Positions 1-9,290 of a stretch of DNA of 64,000 bases are shown in pieces. Made by a program: the position numbers and the translations under genes. The stretch's first letter is position 1, and each line of letters opens with the position of its first letter. The notes beneath the pieces were generated by a model. That model was not told the origin of the DNA. It saw only the letters and a program-made list of their open reading frames with translations, and made no database searches. This stretch comes from Agathobacter sp. (GTDB taxonomy: Bacteria > Bacillota > Clostridia > Lachnospirales > Lachnospiraceae): assembly GCA_022769125.1 (NCBI GenBank), contig JALEKN010000041.1:1-64000 (forward strand). Reading direction: 5' to 3'.

Positions 1-80
1 CTCAAAATTAGGCAATAAAACTACTGTATCTAAACGTAAATAAATATTTTGTACCCAAATCGTACCCAACGCCATCTAAA

Positions 81-122
81 AAATCCCTACAAAGCCCATA
101 AATACAGGCTTTGTAGGGATTT
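81..122 (-). terminator. Intrinsic terminator of guaA
   Basis: A perfect 16-bp inverted repeat (81-96 with 107-122) has a 10-nt loop. On the minus strand it is followed by a run of T. It lies 7 bases past the guaA stop, so it should end guaA transcription. Confidence 0.9.
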
Positions 123-128
123 ACCTTT

Positions 129-1778
129 TTATTCAAACTCAATCGTCCCTGGTGGCTTACTCGTCAAATCATAGAATACCCGGTTCACCCCGCGGACTTC
201 ATTTATAATTCTGCTCATGACCGTCTGCAGTACCTCGAATGGAATTTCAGCGGCTTCCGCGGTCATGAAATCAACGGTGCGGACTGCGCGGACTGCGACT
301 GCATAGTCGTAGGTACGCTCATCGCCCATGACACCGACGCTGCGCATATTGGTGAGTGCTGCGAAGTATTGGTTTGGCATCCAGGAAGGATCCTCTCCAT
401 GTTCTTCCTTGTAGGCAGCTGCCGCGCCCTCTACCTCCTCGCGGTAGATGAAGTCTGCGTCCTGCACGATACGAACCTTTTCGGCGGTTACTTCACCGAT
501 GATACGAATGCCAAGTCCTGGTCCCGGGAATGGCTGGCGGTATACAAGATAGTCCGGGAGTCCAAGCTCCAGACCTGCCTTGCGCACTTCATCCTTGAAC
601 AGATTCCGAAGTGGCTCGATAATTTCCTTGAAATCAACGTAATCCGGCAATCCTCCGACATTATGGTGGGACTTGATCACTGCGGATTCTCCGCCGAGTC
701 CGGACTCAACAACATCCGGGTAGATGGTTCCCTGTGCCAAAAAGTCCACGGTTCCGATCTTCTTTGCCTCTTCCTCGAACACGCGGATAAATTCCTCGCC
801 GATGATCTTACGCTTCTGTTCCGGTTCCGTCACACCTGCAAGTTTTGCATAGTAGCGCTCCTGCGCATTGACACGAACAAAGTTGATGTCAAAAGAGCCG
901 TTCTTTCCGAAAACACCCTCTACTTCATCGCCCTCGTTCTTGCGGAGAAGTCCGTGGTCTACAAATACACAGGTAAGTTGTTTCCCGATTGCTTTTGCAA
1001 GAAGGGCTGCAAGCACGGAAGAATCTACGCCACCGGATAATGCCAAAAGCACTTTGCCATTGCCAACCTTCTCACGGATCTCGTGGATAGCGCTCTCAAC
1101 GAATGAATCCATGCGCCAGGTTCCCGCACATCCGCACACGCCGCGCACGAAGTTGTGGAGCATCCTGCTTCCTTCCTGCGTGTGAAGTACTTCCGGATGG
1201 AACTGGATTGCATATAGATTTTTCTCGCGGTTCTGTGCGGTGGCAACCGGGCAGTCTGCCGTGTGTGCCACAACGGAAAATCCCGGTGCAACCTTACTGA
1301 TATAATCAAAATGGCTCATCCAGCAAACCGTGTGATGGTCATCACTCTTATGGTCTTCCTTCATCTCCGGTGCAACATCAAGTACCGGGATGTCATTTCT
1401 GTCAACGCTTGTCCCTACTCCTTCAAAAAGTGGAGAGTCCGCATTCACATACACATCCGTCTTTCCATATTCACGGACAGGTGCTTTTTCAACCTTGCCA
1501 CCCAGCACATGCATCATAAGCTGCGCACCATAGCAAAGTCCCAATACCGGGATACCAAGTTCAAACAGCTCCTTTGTGTAAGTTGGTGAATTTTCCTCGT
1601 AGCAGCTGTTCGGGCCGCCTGTCAGAATAATTCCCTTTGGGTTCATTGCCTTGATCTGCTCAATATCCGTGCGGTATGAATAAATCTCGCAATACACATT
1701 GCACTCACGGACACGGCGGGCAACTAACTGGTTATACTGTCCTCCAAAGTCAATAACAATGACTTTTTCCTGATCCAT
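129..1778 (-). CDS. guaA: GMP synthase (glutamine-hydrolysing)
   Basis: Converts XMP to GMP with glutamine and ATP in the cytosol, the last step of guanine nucleotide synthesis. The N-terminal class I glutamine amidotransferase domain shows the nucleophile motif GLCYGAQ and the partner motif FHPE. The central ATP-pyrophosphatase domain has the P-loop LSGGVDSS. The C-terminal dimerisation domain ends KPPGTIEFE, the usual GuaA ending. The length (549 aa) is slightly above the common 510-530. I placed the start at MDQEKV because GGAGG lies 8 bases upstream; a further in-frame ATG exists 15 bases earlier. A consensus-like promoter directly upstream and a terminator directly downstream make it a single-gene unit. 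Confidence 0.97.
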   Translation of the reverse strand: MDQEKVIVIDFGGQYNQLVARRVRECNVYCEIYSYRTDIEQIKAMNPKGIILTGGPNSCYEENSPTYTKELFELGIPVLGLCYGAQLMMHVLGGKVEKAPVREYGKTDVYVNADSPLFEGVGTSVDRNDIPVLDVAPEMKEDHKSDDHHTVCWMSHFDYISKVAPGFSVVAHTADCPVATAQNREKNLYAIQFHPEVLHTQEGSRMLHNFVRGVCGCAGTWRMDSFVESAIHEIREKVGNGKVLLALSGGVDSSVLAALLAKAIGKQLTCVFVDHGLLRKNEGDEVEGVFGKNGSFDINFVRVNAQERYYAKLAGVTEPEQKRKIIGEEFIRVFEEEAKKIGTVDFLAQGTIYPDVVESGLGGESAVIKSHHNVGGLPDYVDFKEIIEPLRNLFKDEVRKAGLELGLPDYLVYRQPFPGPGLGIRIIGEVTAEKVRIVQDADFIYREEVEGAAAAYKEEHGEDPSWMPNQYFAALTNMRSVGVMGDERTYDYAVAVRAVRTVDFMTAEAAEIPFEVLQTVMSRIINEVRGVNRVFYDLTSKPPGTIEFE

Positions 1779-1812
1779 TCTGTCTTCCTCCATGTTTGAA
1801 AATCTTCTTGTA

Positions 1813-1841
1813 ATTATATGCTACGGCGCAATCCTTCGCAA
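1813..1841 (-). promoter_or_regulatory. Sigma-A type promoter of guaA
   Basis: On the minus strand TTGCGA and a perfect TATAAT are separated by 17 bases. The predicted start lies about 25-30 bases before the guaA ATG. The short leader leaves no room for a purine riboswitch. Confidence 0.7.
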
Positions 1842-1845
1842 GTAC

Positions 1846-2748
1846 TTATTCCAAATTATTGCGGAAAAAGGCACATTCATCGGAATTGCAGATACCTGCT
1901 GCCTCCATGCGGATATTACAGTGAAAAACATGATCCAGCGGCTTCTCCTCCGTGCCATATACCCGGAATGTATAATCGCAGCGCAGCTCCCTCAGCCTTG
2001 CAAGAAGCATCTGTGCCTGCACTGCATCTACCGTACTGTCATGGTTTGCTGTCATGATGAAGGTTGCTGGGAAATTCTCCGTAATATAAGGAAGCGGATT
2101 GATGCATTCGATTTCCTCCCTGCTTCCATGATGCTTTAGGACGTCGCGCATCAGCCGCTTATCGTTTTTGCACCCTGATGGTCCGAGATCGATATGATAC
2201 ACTCCGCAGTTTAATGCAACTGCTCGTGGTGATTTTCTTTGAGCATCCGGCAAAAATCCAAGCTTTTTCTCATAATCCGGATTTGTGCACATGGCTGAAT
2301 ACAGGCAGAGCAGATGCCCTCCTGCCGAATCTCCCACGCCAAAGATATTATCTGCATCAAATCCATACTCATTCGCATGCATCTGTACCCAATGGAATAC
2401 CGCATCTGTATCCTCAACTGCTGCCGGAAATTTGAACTCCGGTGCCAGGCGATAGGTAAAATTGACAACAGCAAATCCCCTCTGGGCCAGGCTCATGCAG
2501 TAAAACTGATACACCTCTTTTGAGCCATATACCCATCCACCACCATGAACGCTGATGATAACCGGAAGCTTTTCAAGAGTACGCTCCCTGTTTTTCGGGC
2601 GGTAAACATCTAAAACCTGCCATTTTTTATCCGTCCCATATGCGATATCATCAAATCGCACAATATCATCCGGAGTGGTCAGCCCTGCATCCCGGGCGCA
2701 ATCACTTTTATTAAAATAGTAACGAATCATTCTGCTTGTCCAAGACAT
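1846..2748 (-). CDS. Alpha/beta hydrolase, esterase/lipase-like
   Basis: About 300 aa with no signal peptide, so probably cytosolic. The HGGGW oxyanion motif near residue 70 and the nucleophile elbow GDSAGG near residue 145 are typical of the hormone-sensitive-lipase/acetylesterase group. A late DHVFH segment can supply the catalytic His. Such enzymes hydrolyse short acyl esters, including acetylated sugars; the substrate here is unknown. The start is set at MSWTSR because GGAG sits 6 bases upstream. The ATG four codons earlier has no ribosome site. The gene ends only 5 bases from the guaA -35 box. Confidence 0.85.
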   Translation of the reverse strand: MSWTSRMIRYYFNKSDCARDAGLTTPDDIVRFDDIAYGTDKKWQVLDVYRPKNRERTLEKLPVIISVHGGGWVYGSKEVYQFYCMSLAQRGFAVVNFTYRLAPEFKFPAAVEDTDAVFHWVQMHANEYGFDADNIFGVGDSAGGHLLCLYSAMCTNPDYEKKLGFLPDAQRKSPRAVALNCGVYHIDLGPSGCKNDKRLMRDVLKHHGSREEIECINPLPYITENFPATFIMTANHDSTVDAVQAQMLLARLRELRCDYTFRVYGTEEKPLDHVFHCNIRMEAAGICNSDECAFFRNNLE

Positions 2749-2939
2749 AATATACTCCATTCCGATTTACAATGAAATCAAGCCAAACGTCTTATGCTAA
2801 CACCTCTATCATAATATAATCCGCATTGCTTTTCCATAGACTTTTCGAGGAAAATATGTTAAATTATTATCGAGAAATCTACATTTTTCTATTCTATAAC
2901 GATACTACGGAGAACATTTTTATTTTAGGGGGAAACAAA

Positions 2940-4037
2940 ATGATTCGACGCAAGTACATGCGATCAAGACAATTGAAGCCCGGTATGAAAATCGATCAGG
3001 TTGTTGTCGACCGGATGGGACGAAATCTGGTAGAACGCGGCAGTATCCTTGACGAATACGTCATAGAATCTCTCATCAAGCTTGGTGTGATGGCAGTATA
3101 TATTCAGGATGGCGAGTACGATCCGGATGACCCGGATAAGGTGCTTTCTGCTGCTGCGCGCAGAAATGTCGAGAGGCTTCGTACTGATGACCGCTCCAAG
3201 GTTACACTTTCGGATAGTGTAAGGAAGAGAGTTTCCGAAGGTATCCAATATATTTACAGCAATACCGGTTCCGAGGATCTGGCGAATGCTACGGACAGTA
3301 TCGCCGATGAACTGATGGCCGCAATCGACAATAATGATGCGATTGCCATTGATATCAGTGCCCTTAAGACCAGCGATGAATATACTTTCAAGCACAGTGT
3401 CGATGTGGCAACAATTGCGATGATTCTCGCAAAACAGCAGGGACTGTCCAAGAAGGAGGTTTATGAAATTGGTGTATCAGGGCTTCTCCATGACATTGGC
3501 AAGACCAAGATTCCCAATGAGATTCTGAATAAACCGGGTAAACTTGACGACAAGGAATTTGCCATCATGCAGCAGCACTCCGTTTATGGTTATCACATGA
3601 TATGTGAGCGGCCGGAGTTCAGCAGAGAGGTCTGCCTTGGAGTCCTTCAACACCATGAAAAAATGAACGGCAAGGGATATCCGCTCGGCGTAGGCGAATC
3701 CAGAATCTGTAAGTACGCACAGCTCCTATCTGTTGCCGATGTCTATGATGCGCTTGTTACCGAGCGTCCATACAAGTCTGCATTTTCCCAGCGGGATGCC
3801 GTTGAGATCATCATGTCCATGACAAGCGAACTGAACATGGCTGCCATGAAGAGCTTCCTTGAAAGCATGATCCTTTACCCGGTAGACTCCCTCGTAGATC
3901 TCAGCAACGGGGAACGTGCCCGCGTTGTCCGCAATAACCCACATTATATTCTCCGCCCGGTTGTGGTCGGCGTAGAAAGTGGCAGGGTTTACGACCTTGG
4001 TGAAGATCTAAAGTGTGCCAGCATCATTATCATGTAA
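2940..4037 (+). CDS. HD-GYP domain protein (putative c-di-GMP phosphodiesterase)
   Basis: A 365-aa soluble protein. The first ~110 residues resemble the DUF3391-like lead domain often seen before HD-GYP. The HD-GYP domain follows, with HDIGK at about residues 184-188, HHEKMNGKGYP at about 238-248 and a later SVADVYDAL segment, so the metal ligands and the GYP loop are all present. HD-GYP enzymes degrade cyclic di-GMP to GMP. The start was chosen for the GGGGG ribosome site 7 bases upstream; the open frame runs 38 codons further upstream without one. It stands alone and is followed by a terminator. Confidence 0.9.
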   Translation: MIRRKYMRSRQLKPGMKIDQVVVDRMGRNLVERGSILDEYVIESLIKLGVMAVYIQDGEYDPDDPDKVLSAAARRNVERLRTDDRSKVTLSDSVRKRVSEGIQYIYSNTGSEDLANATDSIADELMAAIDNNDAIAIDISALKTSDEYTFKHSVDVATIAMILAKQQGLSKKEVYEIGVSGLLHDIGKTKIPNEILNKPGKLDDKEFAIMQQHSVYGYHMICERPEFSREVCLGVLQHHEKMNGKGYPLGVGESRICKYAQLLSVADVYDALVTERPYKSAFSQRDAVEIIMSMTSELNMAAMKSFLESMILYPVDSLVDLSNGERARVVRNNPHYILRPVVVGVESGRVYDLGEDLKCASIIIM

Positions 4038-4113
4038 CGTGATTTTTCAGTTTCACCCGGGTTGCATCCATGCGTAACATTTTTCTTTACAGAAAAAGGA
4101 TTTTCCTATAAGG

Positions 4114-4156
4114 AAAGGATATTCTTACCAGCTTTCCGGCAGGAATATCCTTTTTT
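4114..4156 (+). terminator. Intrinsic terminator after the HD-GYP gene
   Basis: An 11-bp stem (4114-4124 with 4143-4153) is followed by a run of T on the plus strand. It separates the gene from the convergent glycosyltransferase gene. Confidence 0.8.
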
Positions 4157-4167
4157 GATATCTATAT

Positions 4168-5235
4168 TTATTTCTTAAATACAAACTCTCGTTGAATCCA
4201 GTAACTTATAATAAATAAAAATACATCTACCACAATCTTAACCGCAAGCTCCGGCACCGCCGAAAGCAGGTAAACTCCAAGCGTGACAAGAGAGGCGCTG
4301 AGTGTCATCTGTATAACCGCCAGCAAGGCGTACTTTCCAAATGCTTTCCACTTGTTCTCCTCACTCTTAAACACAAGTGTATAATTGACTAGATAATTAT
4401 AGGTTGCCGAGATTACACGCGCCGCAACTGCCGCAATCGTCACATAAAATACGGCATCGATTGGACGGAAGCACTTGCAGAACACCTGGAAAAGCGCCAG
4501 ATCAATCACGGCTGATGAAAGTGAAGAAAGCAGGAATTTTAATAACATTTTTCCAAAGATCCGGTAGATACGTATAGAGTCTTTGACCGGGTCAAAATGT
4601 GTCTGATGATCCTCCTTTGAGTCGTAAATCGTGTGAATCTCGACCTCTAAAATCTCATATCTGTCTTTGCTTGCAATCAGCATATTCGTCTCAAATTCAA
4701 ACCTCTCGCCGTCTACATTGAGAAGTTCTGCCATAAACGCTTTGGGGATCGCACGAAGTCCTGTCTGTGTATCGGAAACGGATACCCCGCAAAGCCATTT
4801 GCACACATTTCTCGTAATGGTGTTGCCATACACACTTTTCCAAGGCACTTCTTCCCTCGAGAATTTGCGGCAGCCCATGACCAGATGATCCGGATACCGT
4901 TCCAGTTCTTCCATACATTTTTGAATATCCTCCGGCACATGCTGTCCATCGGAATCCGCGGTCACACAACCGATCATGTCCGGAAACGCATTCAGGCAAT
5001 AGTTAAACGCATCCTTCAGCCCGCGTCCCTTGCCCATGTTGCGATAGTGGCGCAAAAGCGTGCATCCGTACTCATTTTCTACCCGCGCAAATAGTTCCTG
5101 ATAGGCATCTCCGCTGCCATCGTCAAGTACGACAATATTGGTAAATCCGGCAGATTTTAAATTCTGCAGTAAAGTGATCAGTCGGTCATCCGGCTCATAG
5201 GACGGGATGATCAAAGGTATCCGCTCGTTCTGCAT
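4168..5235 (-). CDS. Glycosyltransferase family 2 fused to a GtrA-like membrane domain
   Basis: The N-terminal ~230 residues form a GT-A domain with the start IPLIIPSYEPDD, the VLDDGSGD motif, and TADSDGQH as the metal-binding DXD-type segment, similar to dolichyl-phosphate mannose synthases. The C-terminal ~120 residues contain four hydrophobic segments of the GtrA family, which are thought to help flip polyprenyl-linked sugars. This architecture is used in cell-envelope glycan decoration; the exact sugar cannot be told. The start at MQNERI has GGGAGAG five bases upstream. No other glycan genes are adjacent. Confidence 0.88.
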   Translation of the reverse strand: MQNERIPLIIPSYEPDDRLITLLQNLKSAGFTNIVVLDDGSGDAYQELFARVENEYGCTLLRHYRNMGKGRGLKDAFNYCLNAFPDMIGCVTADSDGQHVPEDIQKCMEELERYPDHLVMGCRKFSREEVPWKSVYGNTITRNVCKWLCGVSVSDTQTGLRAIPKAFMAELLNVDGERFEFETNMLIASKDRYEILEVEIHTIYDSKEDHQTHFDPVKDSIRIYRIFGKMLLKFLLSSLSSAVIDLALFQVFCKCFRPIDAVFYVTIAAVAARVISATYNYLVNYTLVFKSEENKWKAFGKYALLAVIQMTLSASLVTLGVYLLSAVPELAVKIVVDVFLFIISYWIQREFVFKK

Positions 5236-5437
5236 TGATACTCTCCCTTTTCTCATTTGAATAGTAACTCACTTTTTATTAGTTTATCTTTCTTTTTCCG
5301 AATTGTAAAGCCTACTATTGGTTCTATATTTTTGTTGCATTTTGACCATTCCTATATGTTCAAATATATGTTATGATTGTTGTTAAACTTAGAAAAGTCT
5401 GTTGTGGCTTATTCAATTTTACGCAAAGGGGAACAAG

Positions 5438-6271
5438 ATGTCGTCAGAGCATAACCACCAGAAGAAGATTGCCGTCATCAACGATCTGTCCGGCTTTGGC
5501 AAATGCTCGCTGGCTGTATCGCTGCCGATCATTTCACAATTAAAGATTCAGTGTTGTCCGCTTCCGACTTCCATCTTTTCGAATCATACGGGATTTGACA
5601 GCTTTTTCTTTGAAGATTTCACCGCCAGCATGGAGCCATATATCGCGGAATGGAAGAAGCTCGATCTTCATTTTTCCGGCATCAGCACAGGTTTTCTTGG
5701 ATCTGCCGACCAGATCCGGATCGTGTCTGACTTCGTGAAAGATTTTAAGGGATCGGATACCATTGTCATCATCGATCCGGTCATGGGAGATTATGGAAGT
5801 CCCTACCCGACTTACACGGAAGATATGTGCCATCGCATGAAAGAGCTGGTGCGTTATGCGGATATTGTCACGCCGAATCTTACCGAGGCGTGCATCCTAA
5901 CGGACACCCCGTACAAAGCCCATTGGAAGATTTCAGATGTGATCGAACTTGCCTGCCGGCTCGTTGCCGAGGGACCGTCAAAGATTGTCATAACCGGCAT
6001 TCCACAAAAGAGCTATGTCTGTAACCTGTGTTATGAAAAGGGCTACGAGCCTTCTTTGATCAAGACGCAGAAGGTCGGCACGGAACGCTCCGGCACAGGT
6101 GATATTTTTTCTGCGATTATTTCCGCGGATGCGGTCAATGGTGTACCGTTTCAGGACTCTGTCCGGAAAGCATCGCATTTTATCAAGCGCTGTATTCTAA
6201 AAACAATCGAGCTTGACATTCCTCTGACAGACGGTGTTTGCTTTGAGGAAGTTTTGCATACACTTCATTAA
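5438..6271 (+). CDS. Pyridoxamine/pyridoxal kinase, PdxY type
   Basis: A 277-aa ribokinase-fold enzyme. It has the N-terminal IAVINDLSGFGKCSL motif of pyridoxal kinases, the IIDPVMGDYG segment near the middle, TPNLTEA, and the anion-hole/catalytic motif GTERSGTGDIFSA near residue 215. It would phosphorylate vitamin B6 vitamers with ATP for PLP salvage. Relatives acting on hydroxymethylpyrimidine share the fold, but the N-terminus favours PdxY. AGGGGAA precedes the chosen ATG by 4-5 bases. The next gene starts 43 bases downstream, so the two are probably co-transcribed. Confidence 0.87.
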   Translation: MSSEHNHQKKIAVINDLSGFGKCSLAVSLPIISQLKIQCCPLPTSIFSNHTGFDSFFFEDFTASMEPYIAEWKKLDLHFSGISTGFLGSADQIRIVSDFVKDFKGSDTIVIIDPVMGDYGSPYPTYTEDMCHRMKELVRYADIVTPNLTEACILTDTPYKAHWKISDVIELACRLVAEGPSKIVITGIPQKSYVCNLCYEKGYEPSLIKTQKVGTERSGTGDIFSAIISADAVNGVPFQDSVRKASHFIKRCILKTIELDIPLTDGVCFEEVLHTLH

Positions 6272-6314
6272 ATTTTTTGACCACTATTTTTATTTAAGAA
6301 AGGAAGTTTTAACC

Positions 6315-6929
6315 ATGAAAAAATCAATGACCATTTTATATAAGGTACACAACAACTTATACATTAATCTGACCAACCGCTGCTCCAGCGCTTGTACCTT
6401 CTGTCTGCGTCAGACACGTGATCATATGGAGGATTCCGACTCCCTGTGGCTTGAACATGAACCTTCCGTTGAGGAAGTAAAGGAAGCCTTTAAACATGTG
6501 GATGTTTCCTCTTTTGACGAGATCGTATTCTGCGGTTTTGGCGAGCCGACCGAGCGTTTTGATACATTGATCGAGGTTGCCCGCTTCATAAAGGAAAACT
6601 ACAACAAACCGATCCGTATCAACACCAATGGCCAGGGGGACCTGATCAACAACCGCCGGATTGCACCGGATATGAAGGGGCTGATCGACACAATCTCCAT
6701 CAGCCTGAACACCCCGACTGCAGACAAGTATCACGCGATCGTCCGCAGCCAGTTCGGAGACAAGGCATTTGACGCAATGCTGGCTTTTGCAAAGGATGCC
6801 AAGGATTATGTACCTTCAGTCATTCTTTCTACCGTAGATACTACATTGACCAAAGAAGAGGAGGCAGAGTGCCAGGCGATCTGCGATCGTCTTGGTGTCA
6901 CCTACCGTATCCGCCCTTGGGAGGACTAA
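6315..6929 (+). CDS. Radical SAM protein of the TatD-associated type
   Basis: A short 204-aa radical SAM protein with the cluster ligands C23, C27 and C30 in a CxxxCxxC motif and the SAM-binding GFGEPT near residue 76. It lacks a C-terminal SPASM extension. Size and sequence match the small radical SAM family usually encoded next to TatD-type nucleases, but no TatD gene lies here. The reaction is unknown. AGGAAG lies 8 bases before the ATG. The gene follows the pyridoxamine kinase and converges on spoIIID with overlapping stop codons (6926-6929), with no terminator between them. Confidence 0.82.
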   Translation: MKKSMTILYKVHNNLYINLTNRCSSACTFCLRQTRDHMEDSDSLWLEHEPSVEEVKEAFKHVDVSSFDEIVFCGFGEPTERFDTLIEVARFIKENYNKPIRINTNGQGDLINNRRIAPDMKGLIDTISISLNTPTADKYHAIVRSQFGDKAFDAMLAFAKDAKDYVPSVILSTVDTTLTKEEEAECQAICDRLGVTYRIRPWED

Positions 6930-7186
6930 ACGGCTTCCCCGTGGTGCAGATATTTTTCCTTTGTTGCCATGCCGCCGCGGATATGGCGCTCTGCCTTGTT
7001 GACATCGAGTACTTTTCTTGTCTCCCGCGCTAGTGTCGGGTTGATTGCCGCAAGGCGGTCGGTAACGTCTTTATGTACCGTAGATTTTGATATGCCAAAC
7101 GCTTTGGCGGTCTGCCGCACAGTGGCATTGTTTTCGATGATGTAGTTCGCGATTTCGATCGCGCGCTCTTCGATATATTTTCTCAT
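6926..7186 (-). CDS. spoIIID: Sporulation regulator SpoIIID
   Basis: An 86-aa DNA-binding protein that, in Bacillus and Clostridia, acts in the mother cell to switch genes on or off within the sigma-E regulon. The whole chain matches the family: MRKYIEERAIEIANYI at the start, the helix-turn-helix VRQTAKAFGISKSTVHKDV at about residues 23-41, and a basic C-terminal helix. The ribosome site GGGG is part of the stem of a hairpin just upstream. A sigma-E-like promoter overlaps the same hairpin. Its presence implies that the organism forms spores. Confidence 0.97.
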   Translation of the reverse strand: MRKYIEERAIEIANYIIENNATVRQTAKAFGISKSTVHKDVTDRLAAINPTLARETRKVLDVNKAERHIRGGMATKEKYLHHGEAV

Positions 7187-7193
7187 AAAATAA

Positions 7194-7230
7194 CCCCTGC
7201 ATTACTGTGTTTGTACAGTTTATGCAGGGG
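7194..7230 (-). promoter_or_regulatory. Hairpin containing the spoIIID ribosome site
   Basis: A 9-bp stem (7194-7202 with 7222-7230) continues into a 5-bp stem (7204-7208 with 7215-7219). On the minus strand its 3' arm carries the AGGGG ribosome site, 7 bases before the spoIIID ATG. It could act as a terminator or as a lid for read-through transcripts from the DinB gene upstream. Confidence 0.6.
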
Positions 7231-7245
7231 TATTTTGTAATATGC
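7217..7245 (-). promoter_or_regulatory. Putative sigma-E promoter of spoIIID
   Basis: On the minus strand GCATATT (7239-7245), a 14-base spacer and CATAAACT (7217-7224) fit the Bacillus sigma-E consensus (KMATATT, 14-15 bases, CATACAHT) with one mismatch. spoIIID is a known sigma-E target in Bacillus. Initiation would fall inside the hairpin loop, so this transcript would lack the arm that hides the ribosome site. Confidence 0.65.
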
Positions 7246-7257
7246 AGAGGGGGAGTG

Positions 7258-7971
7258 TTAATCCAATATCGGCAAGTGATCCAGGCAAGGCGGCAGATGC
7301 ATCATGTGATGTCCTGTCAAAGGAGTTAGAATCATCCCACCTCTCGTCAATCTTCCCCAAAATACCAGCAGCCATACCGAGCGGATGTCCGTGGTAACTC
7401 CACCTTCTTCGAGTATCCGCACAACCCATTCTTCCGGCACCATGGATTTGATCTGTTCCAATGTAAGTTTCCCTAAAATTTGTCTTGTATTCTTTCCGAC
7501 TGCGATCATGTATTCCCGCAAACCATCTACATGAATGCCTTTGGCAAAGGCGATTGCCTCATCCAGTTCCAGCGCATTCCCTGTGTCCGTAATATTCGCG
7601 CCTATTTTCTTTTGCCACTTAGCATCAAATAGCTGCTCCTGATCTGCCATCAAAATATTGCTTACCAGATCTTCAATCCTGTATGTATGCCAGAACTGCC
7701 AGCACATCGGCACTGTATTTGTTCCGGCATAATGCAGATCTTCTTCCCAATTTTCCCGCGGCACAAGATCATTTTGATGTCCCTCCATCATGTAATCCAG
7801 CACATAATCCGCTATTGTTTTCTCTGCTTTTCCTGACACCTCCGCCGGGTGAACCATTGCATGAACATCCAATGCCAGTTTTCTTATATATTCAATGTCA
7901 TCTCCCTGCAACGCACGTTCCAATTCCTTGTATCGTTCTTCAAATGAACTGATTAACGTTTCTTTCGTCAT
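7258..7971 (-). CDS. DinB-like superfamily protein
   Basis: A 237-aa protein with the pattern of the DinB/YfiT-like four-helix family: an early histidine (HAMVHP near residue 40), FWHTYRIEDL near residue 93, and a late HHMMHLPP segment near residue 223. The three histidine regions are the usual metal ligands. Many members are thiol-dependent S-transferases or are uncharacterised; the substrate here is unknown. The open frame starts directly after a GAAGG-type ribosome site. It lies between spoIIID and a WYL regulator, all on the minus strand. Confidence 0.68.
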   Translation of the reverse strand: MTKETLISSFEERYKELERALQGDDIEYIRKLALDVHAMVHPAEVSGKAEKTIADYVLDYMMEGHQNDLVPRENWEEDLHYAGTNTVPMCWQFWHTYRIEDLVSNILMADQEQLFDAKWQKKIGANITDTGNALELDEAIAFAKGIHVDGLREYMIAVGKNTRQILGKLTLEQIKSMVPEEWVVRILEEGGVTTDIRSVWLLVFWGRLTRGGMILTPLTGHHMMHLPPCLDHLPILD

Positions 7972-8043
7972 AGACCTTCCTCCTGATTTTCAAAGATGAT
8001 ACAGCATATTTGTCTTTGATATTTACAGCTATATTTTAGAGGA

Positions 8044-8976
8044 TTACTGCGACAACTGTATGTCGTAATTAGATAAAAAATCTTGAGCAGTGTGTATCAG
8101 TTCCATCTTGTATTCTTCCGGTCCTACGACCTTCACTTTATTTCCAAAGCTTAACAGCAGCGCTTTCCATAATCGTTCCTTTGCGGGTACGTCAATGAAC
8201 ATACGCTTGGTATTTTTTGAAATCTGTTCCATCGGGCAGTCTGGGAAATATTCTTCCATCAGTGCTGTCTCTTCGTTAGCAAACTGCACCTCAATGGGAA
8301 TGCATGTGCGGTAGTAATCCTGCTCCGAGGCATTCATCAGAGCTTTCACGTCGCCATAATCTATGTCAGAAACTTTCTCTGTCTCTTTCAAGTTCTGCAT
8401 TCTGGCTACTTTATAGGTTCTGTATTGTTTTTTATCATCGGAATATGCAAAAAGATACCACGCATACCATTTGTAATGAGTTGCCAGTGGTTCAACCTCT
8501 GGTGCCGATTTTCTTCCGTCCGCATTGCAATATTCAAATAACACATACCGTTTCTGACCAATGGCTTGCTCCAACAACCGGTTTTTGCTCTGTACGTCGG
8601 CATTTTCCTTGGTTACACCAAAATCCCAAAACACTTTTTGACCGCCTTCTTTTTGAACAATCGCATTATACTTTTCAATCAAGGTCTTTAAGGTGTCATT
8701 GGTATAAGAGGTCGCCAGACTTTCCAATGCCTTTATGATCATCTGCTGCTCATCGCTTCGGATATCGCTGTTTTTAATCTTGTATGTTGGCAAAATGGAA
8801 TAGCCGCCATTTTGCCCGCTTTCGGAATATACCGGTACTCCTATCGCAGAAATGCTTATCATGTCTCTTTGAATTGTCCGAACCGATACATGAAACCGCT
8901 CTGCAAGATAGCTCGCCGAAACATTATCGTGGTTCACTAAATAAATGATGATTCCCAATATCCGGTCTGTTTTCAT
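8044..8976 (-). CDS. HTH and WYL domain transcriptional regulator (YafY type)
   Basis: A 310-aa regulator. Residues 1-60 form a winged helix (AERFHVSVRTIQRDMISI) and are followed by GGYSI, typical of DeoR/HTH_11-type heads. The WYL domain lies at about 140-210 with YKWYAWYLFAYSDDKK, and a WCX-like C-terminal extension follows. WYL domains bind ligands such as nucleotides or single-stranded nucleic acid and often control stress, defence or metabolic genes. The likely target is the adjacent DinB-like gene 72 bases downstream; this is inferred from position only. Confidence 0.85.
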   Translation of the reverse strand: MKTDRILGIIIYLVNHDNVSASYLAERFHVSVRTIQRDMISISAIGVPVYSESGQNGGYSILPTYKIKNSDIRSDEQQMIIKALESLATSYTNDTLKTLIEKYNAIVQKEGGQKVFWDFGVTKENADVQSKNRLLEQAIGQKRYVLFEYCNADGRKSAPEVEPLATHYKWYAWYLFAYSDDKKQYRTYKVARMQNLKETEKVSDIDYGDVKALMNASEQDYYRTCIPIEVQFANEETALMEEYFPDCPMEQISKNTKRMFIDVPAKERLWKALLLSFGNKVKVVGPEEYKMELIHTAQDFLSNYDIQLSQ

Positions 8977-9183
8977 TTGTGCGTTCCTTTCACATTATGC
9001 AGTGATATAACACTCAATAGTATGTTACTTCCTCCATCTATTAATATGCTCCATTACTCTTTCACTAGCATTGTTTATCAAACACTCCTTGACACCTACC
9101 CGATAGTGCCGTTGTTTCAGTTTCACTCCTTTTCCCATACTATTTTACTTTTTCATCATTCTATATTGTCACTACCGCATATA

Positions 9184-9290
9184 CCAGAAATTTCGGTATG
9201 CCAAACGCTTTAGCAGCCTGCCAAGCAATGACACTGCTTTCGCTGATGTAATTCGCAGTTTTATTCGCGCTCTTCAATATATTTAATCAT
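9184..9290 (-). pseudogene. Decayed duplicate of the spoIIID 5' half
   Basis: This stretch aligns with the start of the real spoIIID (7091-7186). It begins MIKYIEER, then shifts frame and resumes as ANYIS and QAAKAFGIPK, the helix-turn-helix start. An in-frame stop after codon 9 and a small deletion make it non-functional. The similarity continues upstream to about 9350, including the hairpin and a damaged copy of the promoter. The 3' half of the gene is missing. The remaining part of the gap (8977-9183) shows no gene that I can support. Confidence 0.85.

Noticed and set aside
1-77. A minus-strand frame starting MALGTIWVQ and running off the left edge
   Set aside because: It has no ribosome site, is only about 25 codons long in the window and has no recognisable similarity; it could be the edge of something but cannot be supported.
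369-1309. Long open frames on the plus strand across guaA
   Set aside because: They are antisense or out-of-frame shadows of guaA with no ribosome site and no recognisable protein features.
8977-9183. Short frame on the minus strand (MKLKQRHYRV...) between the WYL gene and the spoIIID relic
   Set aside because: The GGAG lies too close to its GTG start, it is only 33 codons long, and it resembles nothing known to me.
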